Part shown: positions 7,544 to 12,561 of the stretch, one piece after another
Numbering within the stretch: position 1 is the first letter of the stretch
Layout: the number at the start of each line of letters is the position of its first letter
Assembly (NCBI GenBank): GCA_024691465.1
Contig: JAILNO010000088.1
Location: 1 to 12,561 of the forward strand
Length of the DNA stretch: 12,561 bases
Source: Pseudobutyrivibrio sp.
Lineage (GTDB): Bacteria; Bacillota_A; Clostridia; Lachnospirales; Lachnospiraceae
Reading direction: 5' to 3'
Position numbers and translations under genes: made by a program
The notes under the pieces: model-generated
What the model saw: the letters and a program-made list of their open reading frames with translations, nothing else
Database searches by the model: none
What the model was told of the DNA's origin: nothing

Positions 7544-7639
7544 TTTTTATGACTAAAAATCATGTCTAGATATAGTGATTGATACCCCAATATGTGACTA
7601 TTCAAACATAATTTCTTGGTAGAATTGAGCATATGGGAA

Positions 7640-7648
7640 TGATATAAT
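7640..7648 (+). promoter_or_regulatory. Extended -10 promoter of parA
   Basis: TGATATAAT is a TGn extended -10 with a perfect TATAAT (7643-7648). No convincing -35 lies 16-18 bases upstream, which extended -10 promoters tolerate. Transcription would start near 7655, giving a leader of about 45 bases with the Shine-Dalgarno AGAGGGAGA (7685-7693). Confidence 0.6.
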
Positions 7649-7699
7649 TTTAAAAGTTGAAAAGAAAATATTAAATCTAAATAAAGAGGGAGACAACAA

Positions 7700-8470
7700 A
7701 TGAAGAGAGTAATTGCAATAGCCAACCAAAAGGGTGGTGTTGGAAAGACAACTACAAGTATCAATCTTTCAGCATGTTTAGCTGAAGCTGGAAAGAAGGT
7801 TCTTGTAATAGATACTGATCCTCAGGGTAATGCTACTAGTGGACTTGGTTTAGATAAGGATGAATGTGAGAATACTGTTTATGATTTAGTTCTTGATCAA
7901 TGTAGTATCAAGGAATGTATGTATAATGTAGAGAATATTCCTAACCTTACAATTATTCCATCAAATGTTGACTTAGCTGGTGCTGAGATTGAGCTTCTCG
8001 GTATCAATGAGAAAGAATATATTCTTAGAAATGCAGTTGATTATGTTAAGGATGATTTCGATTATGTAATCATTGATTGTCCTCCATCACTTAATATGTT
8101 AACAATCAATGCAATGACCACTGCTGATTCAGTACTCGTACCAATCCAGTGTGAGTACTACGCACTTGAAGGTATCAGCCAGTTGATGCATACAATCGAT
8201 CTAGTTCAGCAGAGACTTAATCCAAAGCTTAAGATTGATGGTGTAGTATTTACTATGTATGACAAGAGAACTAATCTTGCTTCTGATGTAGTTGATACTG
8301 TTAAGAATAATTTAAATGCAACAGTATATCAGACAATTATTCCTAGAAATGTACGATTAGCTGAGGCTCCATCTCATGGACTTCCAATTAATCTGTATGA
8401 TCCTAAGTCTGCAGGTTCAGAGAGTTATCGTAATCTTGCTAAGGAAATTATCGGAAGAAAGGATATATAA
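7700..8470 (+). CDS. parA: Chromosome-partitioning ATPase ParA (Soj)
   Basis: This 256-residue Walker-type ATPase binds DNA nonspecifically when ATP-bound and moves or regulates ParB-parS complexes; in Bacillus it also controls DnaA. The deviant Walker A KGGVGKTTT starts at residue 11, with signature lysine K11 and catalytic K16. The A' motif IDTDPQGN is at 37-44, Walker B VIIDCPPS at 123-130, and the late block RNVRLAEAPSHG is present. There is no N-terminal helix-turn-helix extension, as in chromosomal Soj-type ParA (type Ib-like length). It has its own promoter and is followed after 2 bases by parB, so the two are co-transcribed. Confidence 0.97.
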   Translation: MKRVIAIANQKGGVGKTTTSINLSACLAEAGKKVLVIDTDPQGNATSGLGLDKDECENTVYDLVLDQCSIKECMYNVENIPNLTIIPSNVDLAGAEIELLGINEKEYILRNAVDYVKDDFDYVIIDCPPSLNMLTINAMTTADSVLVPIQCEYYALEGISQLMHTIDLVQQRLNPKLKIDGVVFTMYDKRTNLASDVVDTVKNNLNATVYQTIIPRNVRLAEAPSHGLPINLYDPKSAGSESYRNLAKEIIGRKDI

Positions 8471-8472
8471 TT

Positions 8473-9366
8473 ATGGCAGCTAAAAAGGGAGGATTAGGTA
8501 AGGGATTAGATTCTCTTATTGTTAAAAAAGAAGAGGGTATTGTTGCAGTTAATCCAGAACAGCATGGTACTCCAGTTAAGGTTGATATTAATAAGGTAGA
8601 GCCTAACAAGCTTCAGCCTAGGAAGAATTTCGACGAAGATAAATTACAGAGCTTAGCAGATAATATTAAGATTCATGGAATTATCAATCCACTAATTGTT
8701 CAAGATAGAGATAAGTATTATGAGATAATCGGTGGTGAGCGTAGATGGAGAGCTGCTAGGATTGCTGGCCTCAAGGAAGTACCAGTTATTATTATGAAGC
8801 TTAGCGAGCAAGAGTTCGTTGAGATTTCTCTTATTGATAACATTCAGCGTGAGCAGCTCAATCCTATAGAGGAAGCTATGGCTTTTGCTAGACTTATTGA
8901 TGAGTTCAAGCTCAAGCAGGATGAGGTTGCAGAGAGAGTTTCTAAGAGTCGTACAACAATCACTAATGCTCTTAGATTACTTAAGCTTGATAAGCGTGTA
9001 CAGGATATGATAGTAGACGAGAAAATTACTACTGGCCATGCTCGTGCAATGCTTGCTATTACAGATTTAGATAAACAGTATGAATTTGCTGAGAAGGCAT
9101 TCGATGAGAGGATGTCTGTTCGTGAAGTAGAGCGAGAGGTTAAAAAGCTCCTCAATGATAAAGCATCTGATAAGAAATCAAAGGCTGTATCTGTAGATCC
9201 ACAGCTTCAGGCTGTATACCATGAGACTCAGGAGAAGCTTAAGGGTGTTCTTGGAACTAAGGTATTTATTAACGCTAAGGATAATAAGTCAGGTAAGCTT
9301 GAGATTGAGTATTACTCTCAGGATGAGCTTAACAGAATAGTTGATTTACTAGAATCTATTAAATAA
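8473..9366 (+). CDS. parB: Chromosome-partitioning CTPase/DNA-binding protein ParB (Spo0J)
   Basis: This 297-residue protein binds parS and, using CTP, closes into a sliding clamp that spreads along DNA. The N-terminal peptide GGLGKGLDSL (6-15) is the segment that stimulates ParA. The CTP-binding motifs are GERRWRAARIAGL (88-100) and DNIQREQLNPIEEA (122-135). The helix-turn-helix spans about 146-171 (LKQDEVAERVSKSRTTITNAL), followed by TTGHARAML (187-194 region). The C-terminal 60 residues form the dimer domain. The start lies 2 bases after the parA stop; its Shine-Dalgarno GGAAGAAAGGA is inside parA. Its targets, the parS sites, are about 1 kb upstream. All key residues seem intact. Confidence 0.97.
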   Translation: MAAKKGGLGKGLDSLIVKKEEGIVAVNPEQHGTPVKVDINKVEPNKLQPRKNFDEDKLQSLADNIKIHGIINPLIVQDRDKYYEIIGGERRWRAARIAGLKEVPVIIMKLSEQEFVEISLIDNIQREQLNPIEEAMAFARLIDEFKLKQDEVAERVSKSRTTITNALRLLKLDKRVQDMIVDEKITTGHARAMLAITDLDKQYEFAEKAFDERMSVREVEREVKKLLNDKASDKKSKAVSVDPQLQAVYHETQEKLKGVLGTKVFINAKDNKSGKLEIEYYSQDELNRIVDLLESIK

Positions 9367-9380
9367 ACATATGTTCGAAC
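9366..9380. promoter_or_regulatory. Overlapping palindromes between parB and the DUF4446 gene
   Basis: AACATATGTT (9366-9375) and GTTCGAAC (9373-9380) are two perfect, overlapping palindromes filling the short gap before the DUF4446 ribosome-binding site. Read together they resemble a SOS LexA box (CGAAC-N4-GTTCG) with an intact right half and a left half of TAAAC. No promoter is obvious beside them. Chance is a fair explanation. Confidence 0.3.
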
Positions 9381-9386
9381 GGAGAA
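9381..9386 (+). promoter_or_regulatory. Shine-Dalgarno choosing the DUF4446 start
   Basis: GGAGAA lies 7 bases before ATG 9394 but only 1 base before an in-frame ATG at 9388. The latter is too close for initiation, so 9394 is preferred. Confidence 0.65.
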
Positions 9387-9393
9387 TATGAAG

Positions 9394-9888
9394 ATGATTG
9401 AACAATACTTAGGAATTAGTACAGATTACGTAATTATAGGACTTGCAGCACTAGTTCTTATAATGATGATACTTCTATTAGTATTCATCATTCAGATGCA
9501 CAAGCTCAAGAAGAGATATAAGATATTTATGCAGGGCTCTAATGCTAAGTCACTTGAAGATACTCTTATATATAGATTAGAGCAGGTGGATGAGCTTATT
9601 GAAGCTAATGCAAGTAATGAGAGAAATATCGATGCAATCTTTAAGAATATGAAGGATTGCTTCCAGAAGATAGGACTTGTAAAATATGACGCATTTAATG
9701 AGATGGGTGGTAAGCTTAGCTTTTCTCTCTGTCTCTTAAATGAGAAGAATACAGGATTCATAATTAATGCAATGCATTCTAGAGAAGGATGCTATACTTA
9801 TGTTAAGGAAATTATAGATGGCAATTCTATAATTCAGCTTGCAGATGAAGAAGAGCAGGCACTAGAACAAGCTTTAGGCGGTATGTAA
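9394..9888 (+). CDS. DUF4446 family membrane protein
   Basis: This encodes 164 residues. A single strong transmembrane helix lies near the N terminus (about residues 12-36, YVIIGLAALVLIMMILLLVFIIQ), followed by the basic stop-transfer HKLKKRYK, so the bulk is cytoplasmic. A coiled-coil stretch follows (about 52-90). The C-terminal half has the family pattern: QKIGLVKYDAFNEMGGKLSFSLCLL, then GFIINAMHSREGCYTYVKEI and a terminal acidic EEEQALEQAL. DUF4446 proteins are common in Clostridia and often sit just behind parB, but I know of no assigned function. Its placement 27 bases after parB suggests the parAB operon. The next gene overlaps its stop by one base (TAATG). Confidence 0.85.
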   Translation: MIEQYLGISTDYVIIGLAALVLIMMILLLVFIIQMHKLKKRYKIFMQGSNAKSLEDTLIYRLEQVDELIEANASNERNIDAIFKNMKDCFQKIGLVKYDAFNEMGGKLSFSLCLLNEKNTGFIINAMHSREGCYTYVKEIIDGNSIIQLADEEEQALEQALGGM

Positions 9889-10760
9889 TGCACAAATATT
9901 TACCAGCAATTGGATTTAGCAAACTTAATAAGAATTCACTCAATGCTTTATTGCAAGAGATATCTCTACGTCCTGATTACCAGGAGTCAGCAATTGATTT
10001 CGAGGGTAATCAGTTTGTGGAGCTTAGATATATGGTTGCTGATAATGTAGGATTAGTTATTCGTGGTATCTATGATGATAACGATGAATTTATACTAGAT
10101 TATTATTATCCATCTTACTTTGGTGAGTCTATTTCACTTAAGAATGATGTAGATGTTATAAAGCAGACAGATAAGGAGAACTACCAGGTCATGGTTGATG
10201 AACTAAGACTTGGTGTTAATCTTATATTTCAGCTTCAGAATATGGGTGAGTTTCTCAGAAGGAATATTATGGCTGGTAAGACAGCAGATAGAGAGATTAA
10301 GCTATCAGCACTATCAATCGATGGTAAGATAATTCTTCCTGTATATTCTAATGAGAAGAGCCGTATCAAAGAGAAGATGAATAATGAGAAGAGAATCAAT
10401 CTATTTGAGCAGGCGAGAGAGGGTAATGAAGAAGCTCTTGAGAGCCTCACTATGGATGAAATCGATCTCTATCAGAAGATTAGCAGGAGAGTTGCCAGGG
10501 AAGATATCTTAAGTGTGGTAACTTCGTATTTCATGCCTTATGGTATTGAGAATGATAAGTATGAGATTCTAGGTGAGATTATTGATGTTAAGACTGCTGT
10601 TAATCATCTCACTATGGAAGAGATGTACATACTAGTAGTTGAGTGTAACGATGTAACATTAGATTTATGTATCAATAAGGACAATCTATATGGAGAGCCT
10701 ATGGTAGGCCGACGTTTTAAAGGTGTAATTTGGCTGCAAGGAAGTGTTGATTTTTCGTAA
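9888..10760 (+). CDS. DUF3881-like protein of unknown function
   Basis: This encodes a 290-residue soluble acidic protein. The opening MHKYLPAIGFSKL and overall length match my recollection of DUF3881, a family largely confined to Lachnospiraceae and relatives; this cannot be confirmed here. No signal peptide or membrane helix is seen. The N-terminal half is mixed alpha/beta (VELRYMVADNVGLVIRGIYD, then FILDYYYPSYFGE). A charged helical stretch follows (about 157-205, with EALESLTMDEIDLYQ), then a beta-rich C-terminal part (227-290) with YEILGEIIDV and MYILVVECNDVTLDLCIN. The start overlaps the DUF4446 stop in TAATG with only a weak site (TAGGCGG), so translation is probably coupled. A tRNA promoter seems to lie in its last codons. 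Confidence 0.8.
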   Translation: MHKYLPAIGFSKLNKNSLNALLQEISLRPDYQESAIDFEGNQFVELRYMVADNVGLVIRGIYDDNDEFILDYYYPSYFGESISLKNDVDVIKQTDKENYQVMVDELRLGVNLIFQLQNMGEFLRRNIMAGKTADREIKLSALSIDGKIILPVYSNEKSRIKEKMNNEKRINLFEQAREGNEEALESLTMDEIDLYQKISRRVAREDILSVVTSYFMPYGIENDKYEILGEIIDVKTAVNHLTMEEMYILVVECNDVTLDLCINKDNLYGEPMVGRRFKGVIWLQGSVDFS

Positions 10761-10775
10761 CCTTTAGATTACAAT
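10747..10775 (+). promoter_or_regulatory. Putative promoter of tRNA-Arg
   Basis: TTGATT (10747-10752), a 17-base spacer and TACAAT (10770-10775) form a good sigma-70-type promoter. It overlaps the last codons and stop of the DUF3881-like gene. The start would fall near 10782, about 15 bases before the mature tRNA. Confidence 0.55.
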
Positions 10776-10796
10776 TTAATGGTTGCAAATAAACAT

Positions 10797-10870
10797 GTTC
10801 CTATAGCTCAGCTGGATAGAGCGTCCGCCTCCTAAGCGGAAGGCCGCGCGTTCGAATCGCGCTAGGAACG
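10797..10870 (+). tRNA. tRNA-Arg, anticodon CCT
   Basis: A complete 74-base cloverleaf can be drawn. The acceptor stem is GTTCCTA (10797-10803) with TAGGAAC (10863-10869) and discriminator G. The D stem is GCTC/GAGC (10806-10809/10819-10822). The anticodon stem TCCGC/GCGGA (10824-10828/10836-10840) holds the loop CTCCTAA, placing CCT at 10831-10833. The T stem is GCGCG/CGCGC around TTCGAAT. All stems pair perfectly. CCT reads AGG, an arginine codon used in this window. The 3' CCA is not encoded and must be added afterwards. Confidence 0.96.
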
Positions 10871-10880
10871 TTTAATTAAG

Positions 10881-10909
10881 AAGGAAGCCTTTTGGGCTTT
10901 CTTTTTTTA
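10881..10909 (+). terminator. Rho-independent terminator after tRNA-Arg
   Basis: AAGGAAGCC (10881-10889) pairs with GGCTTTCTT (10895-10903), a 9-bp stem with one G-U pair and a 5-base loop. The T-run at 10902-10908 follows. It ends the tRNA transcript and any read-through from the parAB operon, insulating the genes downstream. Confidence 0.88.
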
Positions 10910-10986
10910 TTTTGTTACACAAATTAACCACACAAATGAGGTAAAATACATTAAAATGAAAAGTAGTCTAGCATTTGCAAATATTG

Positions 10987-10992
10987 TATAAT
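10987..10992 (+). promoter_or_regulatory. -10 element ahead of the CheC/FliY-like gene
   Basis: A perfect TATAAT lies 88 bases before the start codon. The expected -35 position is poor, and a 10-bp palindrome ATTTGCAAAT (10973-10982) sits in the spacer region. No flagellar sigma-28 or sigma-54 pattern is visible. Transcription would begin near 10999, giving a leader of about 80 bases in which I see no recognised riboswitch. Confidence 0.45.
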
Positions 10993-11079
10993 CAAAGTAA
11001 TAGAGATATTTAATGATATATGCATGAAAGGGTACTTCTTCAGATTTGAAAAAATATAATCTAAGAGGAGGACTAACAT

Positions 11080-11688
11080 ATGGCGGAATTATTATTAACT
11101 AAGGAACAGCAGGATACACTTGGTGAGATAGCTAATATCAGTATGGGTTCATCAGCTACATCGCTTAGTGCACTTTTAAATAATTTAAAAGTAGATATTA
11201 CTACACCTAAGATTGATTTAATTCGTAAAAGCGAATCATTAGATGACTATCACAATGTGTGTGTATTGGTACATATCAATTATGTAAAGGGCCTATCAGG
11301 TAGCAATGTATTGATTCTTAAGGAAAACGATGTAAAAGTCATTGCTGACTTAATGATGGGTGGAGATGGAACCAATACGGCAGGTGAGGTAGGCGAGTTA
11401 CAGCTTTCTGCAGTATCTGAGGCTATGAATCAGATGATGGGTAGTGCGGCTAGTTCTATGTCACAATTACTCAATAGAGTAGTGGATATTTCACCACCAA
11501 AGACCGATAATATTGATGTAGAGAGTGTAAAGATATTTGAGAAATTATTTGAATCTCCAGAGAGGGACTTTGTAAAAGTAACTTTCGATCTAAAGATAGG
11601 TACAATAGTAGATTCAGTTATGGTTCAGCTATATCCAATCTCATTTGCAATGGATATGGTATCTCTATTCGAAAGAAAAGATAACTAG
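11080..11688 (+). CDS. CheC/FliY-type phosphatase-domain protein, stand-alone
   Basis: This encodes 202 residues that align by eye with the central CheY-P phosphatase domain of FliY. Both active-site motifs ([DS]-x3-E-x2-N-x22-P) are present. The first is D12, E16, N19 and P43, with one extra residue before the proline. The second is S110, E114, N117 and P140. Shared blocks include GEIANISMGSSATSLSALL, LMMGGDG and SEAMNQMMGSAASSM. The N-terminal docking peptide (LSQDEIDALL in FliY) and the C-terminal FliN/SpoA domain are both absent; the protein ends shortly after VQLYPISFAMDMV. There are no membrane helices. AGAGGAGG (11064-11071) is a strong ribosome site. It probably dephosphorylates CheY or a related receiver. 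The next gene follows after 8 bases. Confidence 0.85.
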   Translation: MAELLLTKEQQDTLGEIANISMGSSATSLSALLNNLKVDITTPKIDLIRKSESLDDYHNVCVLVHINYVKGLSGSNVLILKENDVKVIADLMMGGDGTNTAGEVGELQLSAVSEAMNQMMGSAASSMSQLLNRVVDISPPKTDNIDVESVKIFEKLFESPERDFVKVTFDLKIGTIVDSVMVQLYPISFAMDMVSLFERKDN

Positions 11689-11696
11689 GGGGCGCA

Positions 11697-12561
11697 ATGG
11701 AAGAGAACGCTAAAAAGATTCAACGAGAAATAGCAAAAGACAAAATTCAGATTATTTTATCAAGCATAGCTGTGGCTGTGTTAATTGTGATGGAATTGTA
11801 TATCATGATTAATTTCAAAAGTAACTTTATGGCCATGGCCATTGGTATACTTCTGATGATAGTCGGTTTATTTTTCTTGATAAGTGCATTGATGGATATA
11901 TCCTTAAAGCAGAAAGATATGGAACAAGAAAAATACGAGGAAATCTATAACGCACAGAAGGCGTCTTACCTTGTAATTAAGAAGAGCTTTGATGAAATGG
12001 ATCAGAGGCTTCGCAATATCGAGCAGAATAGCTCACTTCCAGCTGAGGATATTATTAACGCACAGAAGGCAGTTGCTAAGGTAACTATCTCTAGAAGCAA
12101 GGAGAATACAGATGCATTAATGAACTCAAATGATGAGCTTATTAATCAGTTAGTTAATATCCAGGCAAAGATTGATAGTAACAATAGTCAGATGATTGAG
12201 AAGCAACAGTCCCTTTTAAAGGAAAGTAACTTCGATATCCAACAGAAGATTATTCAGCTTACATCACAGATATCTAATATAGAGGGCAGAATTCAAAATG
12301 GTGTACCTGTAATGGCTGCACAGCCTATGCAGATGAATGTACCACCAGTTATGCCTGCACAGCCTATGGAGACTCCTGTAGAGAGCATGCCAGTTGAAGA
12401 GAATATACCAGAAGAAATTCCAATGGAAGAAACTCCTATGGAAGAGGTACCAGCAGAAGATTTGGGATTAGATCTTGAGTCAGCTGAAGTGGCATCAACA
12501 GAAGACTTAGATTTAGGATTAGAGGAAGCTCCAGCAGAAGACTTAGGAGTAGATCTAGATG
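11697..12561 (+). CDS. Membrane-anchored coiled-coil protein with acidic tail, partial (3' end outside window)
   Basis: The frame is open for 288 codons to the window edge; the C terminus is missing. I do not recognise the family. Two hydrophobic helices (about 17-38 and 44-66) follow a basic N terminus, predicting a hairpin with both ends in the cytoplasm. Residues about 70-200 form a long Gln/Glu/Lys/Ile-rich coiled coil. From about 203 the chain is Pro/Met/Glu-rich (PVMAAQPMQM, MPAQPMETPVESMP), then shows acidic imperfect repeats: PAEDLGLDL, TEDLDLGLEEA and PAEDLGVDLD. AGGGGG (11687-11692) overlaps the upstream stop, so it is cotranscribed with the CheC/FliY-like gene. A role in anchoring that phosphatase, or a receptor or motor complex, is inference from context only. 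Confidence 0.85.
   Translation, partial: MEENAKKIQREIAKDKIQIILSSIAVAVLIVMELYIMINFKSNFMAMAIGILLMIVGLFFLISALMDISLKQKDMEQEKYEEIYNAQKASYLVIKKSFDEMDQRLRNIEQNSSLPAEDIINAQKAVAKVTISRSKENTDALMNSNDELINQLVNIQAKIDSNNSQMIEKQQSLLKESNFDIQQKIIQLTSQISNIEGRIQNGVPVMAAQPMQMNVPPVMPAQPMETPVESMPVEENIPEEIPMEETPMEEVPAEDLGLDLESAEVASTEDLDLGLEEAPAEDLGVDLD

Noticed and set aside
7501..7764. A minus-strand frame from inside parA across the parS region
   Set aside because: It is antisense to the parA start and promoter, with no ribosome site or recognisable domain.
10917..10937. ACACAAAT repeated twice after the tRNA terminator
   Set aside because: Only two 8-base copies in AT-rich spacer, with no further copies or palindrome.
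11028..11039. AAGGGTACTTCT, also present at 6130-6141, as a shared regulatory element
   Set aside because: A few 12-base matches are expected by chance in 12.5 kb, and the contexts differ: one copy is in a hairpin arm, the other in an unstructured leader.
11055..11060. A second TATAAT just before the CheC/FliY-like gene as its promoter
   Set aside because: Transcription would start at or inside the Shine-Dalgarno, leaving almost no leader, and no -35 is visible. It more likely reflects AT-rich sequence.

Overview
The window is an AT-rich stretch of a Bacillota (Firmicutes) chromosome. Every supported gene lies on the + strand. The order rpmH-rnpA-yidD-yidC-jag-mnmE-mnmG-rsmG-(orf)-parA-parB is the classic cluster beside the replication origin. 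Gene content points to Lachnospiraceae: a DUF4446 gene and a DUF3881-like gene directly follow parB, yidC lacks a lipobox, and base composition is low-GC. I cannot name the genus. dnaA and oriC are expected just to the left of base 1, so all genes here would be transcribed away from the origin, along with the fork.

Layout. (1) 44-2733: ribosomal protein L34, RNase P protein, YidD, YidC insertase and the RNA-binding protein Jag/KhpB. This block makes translation, tRNA-processing and membrane-insertion components and ends at a clear rho-independent terminator (2740-2772). (2) 2843-6895: mnmE and mnmG, the two subunits of the tRNA wobble-uridine modification enzyme, then rsmG, a 16S rRNA methyltransferase. 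A perfect 11-bp inverted repeat separates mnmG from rsmG. (3) 6930-7400: a 156-residue coiled-coil protein of unknown function in the position where Bacillus carries noc. It is followed by about 300 noncoding bases with two perfect parS sites (7426-7441, 7528-7543) and an extended -10 promoter for parA. A degenerate parS-like site (6895-6910) lies upstream of the small gene. (4) 7700-10760: parA, parB, a one-TM DUF4446 protein and a soluble DUF3881-like protein, tightly packed and probably one operon. With the parS sites this is a complete ParABS chromosome-segregation locus plus two uncharacterised passengers. (5) 10797-10870: tRNA-Arg(CCT) with its own promoter-like element inside the end of the preceding gene and a strong terminator after it. 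(6) 11080-12561: a stand-alone phosphatase-domain protein of the CheC/FliY type, followed by a membrane-anchored coiled-coil protein with an acidic Pro/Glu-rich tail that runs off the window.

The first 10.7 kb is mostly conserved origin-proximal housekeeping sequence. The least explained parts are the coiled-coil gene between the parS sites, the DUF4446/DUF3881 pair behind parB, and the final two-gene module, which looks like FliY with its docking peptide and FliN domain removed, next to a membrane coiled-coil partner. Two conserved proteins carry unexpected residues at key positions: YidC has Tyr where the hydrophilic-groove Arg is expected, and RnpA has a diverged RNR motif.
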